A stretch of 64,000 nt of DNA, taken from Filosporella fistucella (Eukaryota > Ascomycota > Leotiomycetes > Helotiales). The notes beneath the pieces were generated by a model. That model had not been told where the DNA came from, did no database searches, and saw only the letters and a list, made by a program, of their open reading frames with translations. Below are positions 21,831 through 33,040 of the stretch, piece after piece. The DNA lies in contig JAQJZZ010000014.1 of NCBI GenBank assembly GCA_030077755.1, positions 2,728,001 through 2,792,000 of the forward strand, written 5' to 3'. Each line of letters opens with the position of its first letter. Position 1 is the first letter of the stretch. Both the position numbers and the translations under genes were made by a program.

Positions 21831-22344
21831 TTATTTCAATTGATTAGGAGTAAATATACCACAATTTGGGCGACAATAAAATATCCGAGGAGTTCAAAAA
21901 TTTGTTACTGCGGCTGATTTCTCCTCGTTAATAACGCATTCTGAAGAGGTGTTGACTCAAGTGGAAGCGACTAATTGACCCGCATAACTCGGCGCGACCC
22001 TCTTAGTACATTTGAAGTTGAAATTAGCGCTGTAGAGATAGCCGAACTTCTACAGAGTCCAGAATAGTTCCACATCCTCGGGATATAGTTAGTGATGCCT
22101 GATCCCCGTCGTAGGTTATGAATGCCGGGATCGCGGCTTTTCCAGGCCTGTTACATCATCGGTGGATGCTACTATCGACAATTCTCGTACAAATGTGAGT
22201 TATTAGTCCAATTAAAATATGTCTTATTATACAGGCCAGAAGACACTGTTATAAGGAGCAAGTCAGTTTTATTGCTTCTGCTAATGATTTCATTCCGTCA
22301 AATTTGCATCGCTGAAGGCCCGACTGATTTGCACATTATCACAA
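21831..22344. other. Intergenic, no gene recognised
   Basis: 514 bp between the histidine kinase and the MFS pseudogene; nothing recognisable. Confidence 0.5.
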
Positions 22345-23886
22345 TGTTTGATCTCGCCCCTCACCCCATCTGCTCCCATCAAGAGAACACAAACTTCGAA
22401 CAATTCCCAGTTTTCCAAAGATCGATTCCTACCACTTCCTCTCCAAGGATCACAAGAAGATTATCTCGTCGAAATAGTAGGCGATAAGGATCCGGGGAAT
22501 GCAAAATCATGGACTTTGAAGAGAAAGCTTCGCACGGCTGTCATCCTAGGCTTTGATACTCTGGTTGCATAATGGGGATCTTCTGTATATTATTCTGCCG
22601 TGGAACCAGTGTCACTAATATTTGGAGTTAGTCGTGTGGTTGCGATATTAGGATTGACGCTGTACACCTGCGGCTTTGCGACCGGTCCTCTGTTCTCCGC
22701 TCCTCTGAGCGAACTTTATGGACGCGAGCTTCCTATCACGATCGCTTGCTTCGTCTTTACTTGCTTCATGTTTGCAGCAGCGACGGAAAAAGATTTTCAG
22801 ACTCCCATGCTCTGCCGTTTCTTCGCTGGAGTATTCGCAAGCTATCCCTTGGCTGTGGTTGGTGGTGCTTTCAGCGACGAATTCGGCCATGAAACTCAGG
22901 GGATTGCAATCACATTCTTCTCTGGACTTGTCTCCATAGGTCCATTTATCAGTCCCATTGTTGGTGCTTTCATCACAGAAAGCTATCTCGGACGGTGATG
23001 GACCGAATACATCACCCGGCATTATGGGGGCATTGGCTCTCGCCTTTAAAATTCTCTTCATGGAAGAGACATACATGAAGACTATGCTGCAAAAACGCGC
23101 TGCAAATGTCAGGCAGGAGACAGCAAAATTTGCTATCCGCCATGTCAGCGGGGAAGAAATCATCCCTTTCAAAGATCCGGTCGAAAAGCACTTACTCCTC
23201 CCCCTTCAACTCCTCTTCCAAAAACCAATCATCTTCCTGATTACCATCCCCACTGCATTCATCTACGGTATCCTGTACCTCTTCCTGGAGGCATATCGAG
23301 GGATCAGCACCTCTCTTGCAACATTTCCATACATTGGTCTCATCATCGGCGTCCTTCGGGGCTGTGCAATAGTCTGTTTCTTCGAGCCCCGCTATAATCA
23401 GAAACTGAAAGAAAATAACAATCTGCCTGTTCCAGAGTAGAGAATATTGCTTATGATGATTGGAGCTATCCTGTTTCTGATTGGGCTCTTTGGTTTGCGT
23501 GGACTAGGAATTACCCCTCCATCCACTGGATATTCCCAACTCTCTCTGGTATCGTCACCGGATCAGGCATCATGACTATATTCCTGCAAGCATTGTATTA
23601 TTTTATTGATGCCTATCTGATGGTTGCAGCTTCTGTTATTGCTGCAAACACGTTCCTGAGAAGTTTCTTTGGGGTTGGTTTCCCGCTTTTTGCGACGCAA
23701 ATGTTTCATAAGTTGCGTGTAAAATGGGCTGGAAGTTTATTGAAGTTTCTGGCTGTGGCGTTCTTGCCTATTCCGTTTTTGTTTTACATTTTCGGAGAGA
23801 GATTGAGAAGAGGAAGCAAGTATGCGCCTAACGGACATGGGAAAGAAGAAGGAAGTGATAAGGAGAATGGGAATAAGGAGCAGTGA
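22345..23886 (+). pseudogene. Broken DHA1-type MFS transporter (multidrug/polyamine-like)
   Basis: Translated pieces line up with a 12-helix major facilitator of the drug:H+ antiporter-1 group. They include DPGNAKSWTLKRKLR (the DPxNPxxWxxxKK entry motif), GFATGPLFSAPLSELYGR (motif A-like), LCRFFAGVFASYPLAVVGG, and a C-terminal half with FYFIDAYL-like and FGVGFPLFATQMF segments. Lesions: no ATG in the frame of the first piece; TAA at 22570-22572 just before WGSSVYYSA; TGA at 22996-22998 where an Arg in a YLGWRWTEY-like motif is expected; a one-base gain at about 23018; TAG at 23438-23440; a one-base loss at about 23499. No set of normal introns removes all of them. The remainder still reads well, so inactivation looks recent. 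The transported substrate is unknown. Confidence 0.85.
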
Positions 23887-24838
23887 AAAGATTGTTGAAA
23901 TTGTTAGATTGTTAAACAGTTGTGTAACCTCGAGATTTGTAGTCTCGATTGTATTTCTCATGATATTGTAGATTTGTTTTCCTTGGATAGGGGCGCTAGG
24001 GCGGACAATAGATGGCGGCGAATGCGGGAGTCAGGATCATAGATACGAGAGTAATAGACATAAGCAAATGGCACAGAGCAGTGTGTCAATATGTCATGTT
24101 CAATAGTAGTAATTACCAGGCTCACGTGGGATATTCCATATCCTAGAAATCTCTAACAGATAGTGTATAGATCTCCTCACCAGGTGGTGGGATCTTCAAC
24201 TCTTCGGAAAGATTCAAGAACCTAGCACTCTTGAAATTAGTCTATTCTGCTGAAGGTCAGACTTTCAAGAATCAAAAAAGATCCGGAAATCTTCGCACTT
24301 TTTGGAATTGGGTTATGCCTCCCAAGACAGCGGAATGTGTAAGAATGTCAAAAAAAACCAGAAAGTCCTAGCACTTGTGGATTCATTACATAGTCCACTA
24401 CCTACCTGTATTTTGTTCATATACCAAATGCATCGGAGATTGCGATCACTTTCCTCGCGTCACCTCTCGTTAACCAGAATTGGGATTGAATAGGATTATT
24501 TTTCTTCTTTCGATTTACATGACCGTGTTGAAGAGAGTTCTGTCAGGCATGACTGCTCCAAGAAGTTTATCTTGCCTCTCGAAATTTCAAGGAGTTCAAC
24601 TTCAAAATCCTGTGTAGATACTCACTTTCGAATTGAACTGACCTGTGATATCTTTTGAGAGAGTATAAGGACCCCTCTCAATTTCTTTCCTCTTCAAACA
24701 ACCTTCTCCTCCACAATTTTTTCCTGCCTGTGGATCATAACACTTCACTTTCTCTTCAATCTCTCACTTCCAACATTGCGCAAACAACCTTCAAAGCTTA
24801 CTTCACAAGATTGAGACTCACAACTTGTCGATATTGAC
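23887..24838. other. Intergenic, promoter of the gene at 24839
   Basis: 950 bp. The last 200 bp are pyrimidine-rich, with a GAGTATAAGGA TATA-like site at about 24660, consistent with a promoter for the plus-strand ORF. Nothing else recognised. Confidence 0.45.
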
Positions 24839-26072
24839 ATGGCTGCCCTCAACGTCAAAACACTAGTCGAGAGGATCACCAGAGGGTTGAGCAAAGAAAG
24901 ACAAGTAGATCGCACAGTACGAACCGATGGACGAGAGCTGTTACAGATCGAAAATGCACTTATTGACTCTGTCTGGGACGGGGAAACAATACCACGATCT
25001 ATGAAGCAACGCACTCTCAATCGCTACAAATATATCCGTGTACCGACAACAACACACCTCTATGGGGAGCGCCAACCGACGCCACTGGACGAAATCTTCA
25101 AAAAGCAGACAACCAAGATCGGGAATAGGGAAGAGTTGATCACTGGTATTGTAAGAGACATCCAAGTCTTGGTTGAGCGGGATTATATATATCGGTTGGA
25201 CCTGGATTTCGAATTATTTCGGGTACGGCTGAACAGTCGACCATTAGCGTTGTCGCTAGAGGCCAAAATTACTATATTCGGTATAGTAAGCGATGCCCTG
25301 GTGTACGCTTTACTACTTTTAGAAATGCAGGACGCTCTTTGAATAAGCGAGAATCACTAATCCTAATATAGAAAATTCTCTTCTCTTCTTCTTACTATTA
25401 TTATTTAGTAATAATATATAAAATAATAATAAGAATAACTATTCTCAAGTATAAGAAAAGCGTTTTCTATAGTGCTAATTTATTTCAATCTTCCGAGGTT
25501 GAAAGTACTAATAGTAAGGCTACTCTCACGACTTTAGACTTCTTGAAATTTCGCGAAGTCAATGGGGTATTGGCGTAAAAGCGGCATGCGTTCAGAATTT
25601 GGTGTAGATGCGCTAATGGTCGACGATTCAGCCGTACCCCATTATTTCCGTCTGGGATCAGGGATGCCAGAAATGGTCGCCTTCCATATGCATGAAATAT
25701 ACTATTTAGTGGTAGCAATGAGACGGAAGGGCACCAAGAGACTTTTGGCTAGTTTAGAGATAATATAATCAGATGTAATGGTGGCTATATCAAGGCTTGA
25801 ATCCTTACAGCTTGTCTCAGCCACTACAAACACCGGTTAGTCATTAAAGCGAAAACGAAGTGACGAGGACTCCGTTGAGTCTGGTAAGACAATATCCGGG
25901 TGGAAGGTTCAAGAGACTAACAGGTGTGTTTTACAGGACCAGGATCCTCCGCACACATAAACCGGGCTCGAGAACAAACGTTCGGTCAAGAGACTGACCT
26001 CGATAGCAATTCTGAGGGTTCACTCTTTGGTAGTTCTAGCAGAAGCTCCACGGCTTCGGACAACTCTCCCTA
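24839..26072 (+). CDS. Unknown lineage-specific gene, possibly decaying, with inserted palindrome
   Basis: A clean ORF of 167 codons (24839-25342; MAALNVKTLVERIT...LLLLEMQDAL) follows a promoter-like stretch and a good ATG context (GACATGG). It ends 25 bp before an AT-rich palindromic element (25367-25471). Coding-like sequence resumes after the element (a frame reading LFQSSEVESTNSKATLTTLD, then another from 25562 with stops at 25766 and about 25836). At 25853-26072 a convincing spliced 3' exon appears: KRKRSDEDSVESG joined over a GTAAGA...TTACAG intron to PGSSAHINRAREQTFG and ending SSSRSSTASDNSP with TAA. I read this as one gene whose middle is broken by the insertion and stops; a multi-intron intact gene is the alternative. 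No family recognised. Confidence 0.4.
25367..25471. mobile_element. AT-rich palindromic (MITE-like hairpin) element
   Basis: The ends are an exact inverted repeat, TATAGAAAA (25367-25375) and TTTTCTATA (25463-25471). A second, inner inverted pair is ATTATTATTT (25397-25406) with AAATAATAAT (25421-25430). The whole 105 bp can fold as an imperfect hairpin. It lies in the middle of an otherwise coding-like locus. No target-site duplication is obvious. Confidence 0.4.
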
Positions 26073-27125
26073 ATAGCCGAAGACGCTTTGCGGGTACCGG
26101 TGTTTTTTGGCCAGAGGGACGAGGAGGTAGCCGCGGTCTGATCAGTGGTTGATTGTTTTTTTATTCTTTCGTTGTCACATTGCTAGTCAGACAGGGGAAT
26201 GGACCGGGGTAGATTCCCCCCTCATCGCTGTCAGGATTAGACATAACCAAAATAAGAAAAGTTCTTCACCATACATGCTGTCGATGAAATGAATTAATTT
26301 AACCCTATTCCATCATATTGTGATTAAATTTATCCACCCACAAATATGGAGAATAGTCTAGAAGTGGGTGGCATCGGCGTTTTCATTTGTTGTTAATATT
26401 TAAATAGGTGCATGATATTGTATGGTATGGGAAGGATTACAGGACGCTTTCCAATGACCGAATACACACCTTATACGAGAGGAGACTCTTAGACTATGAG
26501 TTTCAAAGGGGATTACTCCTAGGGGCTGACCAATACTAAATGGTCATTCTACTAACATTTACAGGACACCCATCCTAACCAGAATGCCCCAACCAGTGGA
26601 TGGATACCCTCGGGGCTTTGATGATTCTATGGCTTGGATGGTGAACGCCTCCAAGTACTCGACGAATCGTTCGATACTCGGCAGTCGGTCAAATCACAAG
26701 TGCTTATCATCAGACAGTACTTGCTTTAGTCGCAATCAGCGTTATTGAAATAAACAATACGAGTCTAATGTGAAAAATCATCGCTGTGAGGGTAAATTAT
26801 CTGAATACTTCGCCGATCTCGATCCGTTAAAGTGTCCCTCATCAACCTTCCTCACCATCATACCTGTGACCTTAATGTGATTACCATCCCTCAATTCATT
26901 CCCTATCCCTGCCGGAACCCATCAAAATCAAAGATACAATCCGAGATAACATGCAACCATGAATAGCGATTCAATCAAAAGACTAGGAAGAAAGATCAAC
27001 GAGGCTCGGCCCATCACCTATTGCCCCATTCTCATTCGCCATTTGATCACCCTGCTCGACGCCATCCCTCGAGTCTTTGAACCCCGAGTCGTCATTAGTT
27101 AACCGTGCACGCTTTGCTGATAGGA
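26073..27125. other. Intergenic, no gene recognised
   Basis: 1.05 kb. Short ORFs only. Sequence at 27077-27313 (plus) is the antisense of the minus-strand gene's 3' part. Confidence 0.45.
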
Positions 27126-27852
27126 CTACGCCCTGGTCCGGGCTTGAGCGGGAAGGGGGCCGTTTAAAAACTGTATTCGAATGTCTCGTTGATTCTCTCT
27201 GTTGGGTACCCTTCTTGGGCAGTGCCTTTGATTTGGGGATATCGCTAATTGCTGGAGCTGGTGCTGAGGAACTGTGGAAGCCTTCGATGGGCCAGATCGG
27301 AGAAGTGGAGTAGAAGTGTCCTTTCGGTGCGTTGCGTTGACCGAAACAGGTTCGTCGAAGGCTTTGGTGGAATGGTTGGAACCACCGCTGGGTCCTGAGG
27401 GAGGATCAACTGGGAACGCTTCATCCTCATCAGTTTCCTGATCAGGTCGAGCAGCGTCGTTCGGAACCAACGATCTGATGGTTTTGAATCCATCACCAAA
27501 GACCTCGTACCAAAGACCCTTCAGACAGCTTTGATAAGCAGCATTGAGAACAGCAGGAATAGCAGCACTGATGGTATCTTCAGCGGTCTTGAACCAAATA
27601 ATTTGGCCCAAGTCGTTGGTGTTGAATCCAGCCGAGGTTGGGAAAGGAGTGCCACGGAAATCCATTGCCCATTTGATTGCCCACTTGCACTCACGACCAT
27701 GGACATTTTGTTGGTGAAACTCTTCGATAGTGTAGAAAACATTGTACCACTGGCCATCGACGCCTTTGAAGCCTCCAGCATGCATATAAGTATGTCCACT
27801 TGATGGGTTTCTGCAAAGGCTCTTAGTTGGTGTTGGATTGGCATTACCTCAT
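27126..27852 (-). CDS. Hypothetical protein, conserved-looking N-terminal domain and disordered tail
   Basis: A start at 27852 gives a five-base first exon (27852-27848), a 37-bp intron (GTAATG...TTGCAG) and exon 27810-27126: 690 nt, 229 residues beginning MRNPSSGHTYMHAGGFKGVD. Without that intron the ATG of MHAGGFKGVD (27785) would serve. The first 125 residues look globular and rich in aromatic residues (GQWYNVFYTIEEF, KWAIKWAMDFRG, CLKGLWYEVFGDG). The rest is Pro/Ser/Glu-rich and low complexity. No signal peptide or membrane helix. A TATAAAAG on the minus strand at 28196-28189 could drive it. No family recognised; possibly lineage-specific. The intron is shorter than usual here, so the start is uncertain. 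Confidence 0.55.
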
Positions 27853-28188
27853 AGTGACAGCTAGGATGTTTGATGGAATTGAAGTGTTGGGCGTCAAACT
27901 TTTGCTATCTGACAGCGTCGGATAGTTGGATGACGAATAAGCAGTTGGCTGGTTCAATCACCGTAACTACGCGGAATCGAGATTAAGACGTAAAGTGGGA
28001 TTTTCAGTTTTGGAAAGCTGTTGGGAAAGTGAAACTGGAGAAGGAATCGATTCTTCAAAGTCAAGTCGACCTTTTGGAGTTCGACTCCGAGGCGAGAGAG
28101 CTTGAGGAGTCTGGTTGGGTGGCTGGCGGCGCAGAAAAAAATCTGTAAGACGGATGGTTATTCTAAAAGAAAAAGAAGACTGAGGGGG

Positions 28189-28196
28189 CTTTTATA
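28189..28196 (-). promoter_or_regulatory. TATA box candidate for the 27852 gene
   Basis: TATAAAAG on the minus strand, about 340 bp upstream of the start codon at 27852, with G/C-rich sequence just after it. It implies a 5' UTR of roughly 300 nt. Confidence 0.4.
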
Positions 28197-29308
28197 GTTG
28201 AGATTGGTTCCCTATTCACTCTCTGTTGCACTTAAAGCGAGGTTTTCCCTGTAGACAAATTCTCGCAAGAGTATGAAGTTCTACGCAACACCTAACCAAC
28301 ACTGAATTTATCACTAGCCTAATATATCTTGGGTTCTAAACAGGGCCGGGTTCTCGTCGTAAAGTTCGGGGGATATGTAGACCCTCCGAAAGACCCTTAA
28401 CAGACAAAAGTTATACATAGGCGTAGAAGAACAAATGTAACTAGTTTACTCTGAAACCAGTAAATGTGAACTAATATTGGAGATCCTCAGAACCGGCAAA
28501 TCTTCTATCATATCTACACAATAGCACAGAAGTATGTGCTAAGTAAATGTGGAGAATGAGAGGGCTAAGGGGATAGAGTCAATATAACAGATATTATGCA
28601 ACATAATAATCTTCAACCCTTCCTCGTACTTTTGAGCATCCCAGACAACCGGCACTCTTCTTGCTCAGCGATTACCTATTTACCGCAAGGATATCAGCTG
28701 GTCTGCTTTTGGAAACTACACCGACCATACCTTATTGTCCTAGTTGATTTGGCGTTCCAGGATTGTGAACTATAGCCACCGGGCTCCTGTAGACGACCAG
28801 CTTCACAAGTGCCCACTTTTTCTTACTAATTCAATGCTTTCAAATGAAACATATCCATTCTGCATTTGATTTCACGATCAACTGTTCATCAAGATTCACT
28901 ATTAAGATTATCCCCGGCGTACACTACCGAGTCACAATGAACGAGCACCGAGTCTCCGCTACTCCGAACCCTACTTACGAAAACATGATCCAAGCTAGGC
29001 CTCAGCCACATTCAGCGGTTGAATCAATAAGAGAAAGGAAACAATCTACCAAGAGAAGAATCGGCAAAGTGGTTCTGGAATGGTGGGGTTGTTGAAAGCC
29101 AAGGTCTAAATTACCCCGCTTCGAAGCTCGACATCATTGTACCCCGCTATGTCGGCAGCCCCTTTTCACTCCGGATATAATTTTTGAAAAAGTCTATATT
29201 AAGTTCAGTATTTCCTGAAAACCTCAAGAAATCCGGATATCCGGCTGATAATAGATTCAGAGAAAAAGAACAAAACAGTTTTTCAGGAACCAAATCAGTC
29301 ACTTCACG
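28197..29308. other. Intergenic, one weak small ORF
   Basis: 1.1 kb. An 83-codon plus-strand ORF (28844-29095) contains an internal ATG (MNEHRVSATPNPTYENM) followed by a basic stretch. It might be a small protein, but there is no independent support. The rest is featureless. Confidence 0.35.
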
Positions 29309-30879
29309 ATGCCTGGGCATACATTGAAGGAAGCGAGCGTCGCTAACATCCGAAAAAGTTTACCCCTTTTCATTCTCAACTACTTGCAATCTCCGAAATC
29401 TGTAAGTCAAGACTAACAATCAACAGCAATTGACGATGCAACATCCGATCCCAAAACCAAGATTCCAGGTTTCGTCGCTGTAGCCGTCAACTCATCCGGC
29501 GAGCAAATCTTCAGCCATGCCTCAGGTCGCGTAGGTTCTGAGTCTAAAGAACCAATGTCTTTAGAATCAGTCTTCTGGATTGCCTCATGCACCAAGATGG
29601 TAGGAGGTATTGCTTGCATGCAACTCGTAGAGCAAGGAAAGTTGAGACTAGATGATGTGGCTCAAGTGGAACAATTGGCTCCTGAGTTGAAGACTGTCAA
29701 GGTTTTGAAAGGTTTCGATGAGAACGATAAGCCGATCTTGGCGGAGAAGAAGAAGGGAATTACTTTGAGGATGCTTTTGAGTCATACAGGTGAGTTACTC
29801 TATTTTTGAAATGCATTTTTGGAAAGACGGGAAGAGTCATGTGATTTACTAACTGGACGGGACCAGCTGGATTTGGATATACATTTTTCAACCCCGAGGT
29901 CAAGAAATTAGGCATCCCAGTTGGCATAGATGAATTTTCAGGTCGTATTGAGGACATTCTGCACCCACTCCTCTTTGAGCCCGGCACCAAGTTCAACTAT
30001 GGGGTAAGTTCTGACCCACCTCGCTTCCCCTATTCTCTCTCAAACCACTTACTCACAAACCTCAGACCAACATCGATTGGGCGTGCGTTCTCCTCGAACG
30101 CCTCACAGGGCAATCTCTAAGTTCCTATATCCAAGAGAATATTTTCGCTCCCCTAGGCATTAAAAACATGTCCTTCTTCCCCCCAGAAGAAATGAAATCC
30201 AAACTCGCACACATGAACCAGCGCTACCCCGACGGCCATCTCACCGAGCGCGAACATCTTCTCCGTCGCCCGTTGTACAACAACACCTCCGAACAACAAT
30301 CCCAGATCCTAAACTCAGCCGGCGCAGGACTCTTCGCCCAACCTGTCGAATACGTCAAAATCATCGCTACACTTCTAAATAACGGCACTAGTCCCACAAC
30401 CGGAAAACAGATTTTAAAGAAAGAAACTGTAGATGAAATGTTCCGTAACCAGATCCCAGAGCAGCCTAATTTTGGTCGAGAACCGATTCAAGCTGCTACG
30501 CCGGAACTGACGAATCCGATTGGAGAGCTGTATCCACAGCCCAAAGAGCAGGAACAAGGGTGGGGATTGACGTTCATGTTGACGATTCACGAGGGTGGAA
30601 CGGGGAGAGGAAGGAATACGGGGTGGTGGGCTGGATTGCCGAATTTATTTTGGTGGGCGGATAGAGAGAAGGGGGTTGGTGGGATGGTGGCTAGTCAGAT
30701 TGTGCCGTTTGCTGGTGAGTAGATATCTTTTTCTTCATGGATATCACTTTAGTAGGGGGAACCGAGACGAGGAATGGGAGAGCAGATTAAGTCAGAATGA
30801 TGTATGCTAACGATGAGGTTCAGATGCACAGGTTATGGGACTTTGGGCTGGTGTGGAGGCTGCGATTTACCAAGGTTGA
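29309..30879 (+). CDS. Beta-lactamase-related serine hydrolase (class C / EstB-like esterase family)
   Basis: Five exons: 29309-29357, 29427-29789, 29867-30003, 30066-30714, 30824-30879, with introns of 69, 77, 62 and 109 bp; 1254 nt, 417 residues. The serine-acylating motif SxxK is Ser70-Cys-Thr-Lys73 in FWIASCTKMVGG. The second motif is Tyr182-Gly-Thr-Asn185 in KFNYGTNIDW, and SHTAGFGYTF is typical of the fungal family. GWWAGLPNLFWW is in the position of the third motif. Family members are esterases, transesterases (LovD-like) or penicillin-binding-like hydrolases; the substrate cannot be told from sequence. No signal peptide, so probably cytosolic. The first donor is GTTTAC, not the usual GTA/GTG, but the joined reading IRKTIDDATSDPKTKIPG fits the family. 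It converges on the sugar transporter gene, 400 bp away. Confidence 0.9.
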
Positions 30880-31278
30880 TCGGTGTTACGACAATTATTG
30901 TCCTCCTTAAGGCAGAAGCATAATTTATGGTATTAAATATTGACTCAAACGCCTTTTGGTTGTGTATTTAGCAAGAAGGAAGTGAAGAGTATAGTATCAC
31001 AGTTTGGAATAATGGAAATGTGGTGAGATGTGAGTGTGAGTCTTCTAAAAATCATTGCGATCTATTTTGGTATCATCTATCTATCTCTATGTGGTGGTAT
31101 ATCCCATCATAATCTATCTTGGTAATTAATACCTTTTATGCAAGCAGACGCCGAAATCTTGACGACATCTGCCATCGCGACCTAAAATTTGTCCTTCGAC
31201 ATCTTCATATACTACATCTTGTAGTCCTCTCCCCTATCATTCTTTGCATGAGGTCCCTTCCATCAGACGAGGCTTCAC
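30880..31278. other. Convergent 3' intergenic region
   Basis: 400 bp between the 3' ends of the hydrolase and transporter genes; presumably both 3' UTRs. No other feature seen. Confidence 0.5.
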
Positions 31279-33040
31279 TTAATCATTCCGGAATCCAGCA
31301 TCTGTCTCATCACGCATCTGCATAGAATCCGTATCTCTCTGATGATGCTTCGCCTTCTCATCATCACTTCGCTCTGGGCTAGTGCTCTCACCCTCCTGCG
31401 CCATTTTTTGTCCGACTTTCTCTTCTTCATCGCTGTCAATGAATCCATATTCTCTTGCCATGGTCTCTACCTCTCTGTCGCTTAGATAAGGCATGTCATG
31501 ACTGGCTTTGACGTAGGAAATGTTCTCAAGATATCCCTTTGCGAAGATGAGGTCAATCTCTTCCAAAGAACGACGCTTTGTTTCTGGATAGAAGAAATAA
31601 ATGATAGGAATGAAGAGGGCGTTCATTACTGCGAAGAATAGGTAAGTACCCCATTTGATATTTGAAATCATAATAGGTGTGATCATAACGATCAAGAAGT
31701 TGGAGAGCCAGTTGGTGCAAGTCGAGACGGCGTTGGCTCTGGCGCGGGTACGGAGAGGGTTGATCTCGGCGGGGTAGAGCCATGGTAGTGGAAGCCATGT
31801 AGCACCAAAGAAAGCGATGTATGTGAAGAGACCGACTCCAGCCCCTTTGGCAGATGGCCCCTTTCCTCCGTCAGGGATTAAACAAGCGAACACAAGGACC
31901 ATGGACAAGCATTGACCGACTGTGCCCCAGAGGAAGAGTTGACGTCGTCCTGCACGCTCAATGATGAACCAAGAGACGGTAGCGAAGATTGAATAAACAA
32001 TCATATTGACACCGCCTAGTAATAGAGCAAGGTTGTGAGAAACGCCAATAGCGGACTGGAAAAGGATCGGAAAGTAGTAAATGACTGCGTTACATCCACC
32101 TAGCTGCTGGAAAAGCTGAGAGCTGGATCCAAGAAGCATACGGCGAAAATGCTGAGTCTTGCCACCAGTAAAGAGAGCAGAGAAAGGAGTCTTTCCTGCG
32201 GGCCCGCTAGCTCTGATACCGTCCATAATGAGAGAGTGCTGGAGCTGGACCTCTGGATCAGTGGTCTCAAGTCCGTTAAGTGCAGCAATAACATCAATCG
32301 CATCCTCATGTCGGTCCTTGGTCAACAGCCATCGTGGCGATTCTGGCAAGAACCATGTGCCAACAATGAGAATTATGCCGAATATGATTTGGAATGCGAT
32401 AGGAAATCGCCATGTGAGGTCGTCAGGGCCATATGAAGCGCCGTAATCGATCCAGTAAGCAATCATTGTTCCAAAGGCAATAATTCCTCCTTCAATACAA
32501 ATGAGCAGACCACGGTTGGTGGTGCGAGAACATTCCGCTTGATATGTTGGGATCGTCGAAGTGTTGATGCCGTTTCCGATACCAGTAATCGTTCGTCCGA
32601 TGATGAATTGAGCTGTAGCATTGTGCCCTTTCATGGCAGTAACTTGAATGACAACTCCAATGATCATGATTAAACCACCAAGCATCATCTGTGAATGATT
32701 AGCAATATGTCAATTTTACAGGAGTAAAGTAACTCACAGCTCGTCTTCGGCCAGTTTTATCACCGAAACTAAGAATGAAGATGGCTCCAAGCAGGCATCC
32801 TACTTCATAAATAGCAGTAACGAATCCTTGATACACAGAGTCGTCCTTGGTATCAGGAAAGTAATTGTTGAACGGATCGGCAGATATAATACCACTCATA
32901 ACACCTTGATCGTAACCAAACAAGAGGAAACCAGTTGTTGCAATAGTTGAAATGAGGAGACCCAAAGGCCTTCCCATCAGGCCTGCATAGGTCCTGACGG
33001 TAGAGACACTTCCGTGTCGTGCAGTTCGTTCGTCTGCCAT
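31279..33040 (-). CDS. MFS sugar porter (hexose/polyol type, STL1-like)
   Basis: Two exons, 33040-32738 and 32688-31279, with a 49-bp intron; 1713 nt, 570 residues with 12 predicted membrane helices. Sugar-porter signatures in order: GYDQGVMSGI in helix 1, FGDKTGRRRA (motif A), ITGIGNGINTSTIPTYQAEC, NRGLLICIEGGIIAFGTMIAYWIDYG, PESPRWLL, LFQQLGGCNAVIYY, and PETKRRSLEEID. The IEG...AYWIDYG block is like that of Stl1-type glycerol/sugar:H+ symporters, but the substrate is not settled by sequence. The C-terminal cytosolic tail of about 80 residues is acidic, Ser/Glu/Asp-rich. The protein should lie in the plasma membrane. Start chosen at the ATG giving MADERTARHGSV, with a pyrimidine/purine-rich promoter upstream (33060-33200). 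Confidence 0.92.

Noticed and set aside
17680..33040. Possible secondary-metabolite cluster (kinase, MFS transporters, hydrolase)
   Set aside because: No PKS, NRPS, terpene synthase or other backbone enzyme is present; one MFS gene is dead and the other is a sugar porter.
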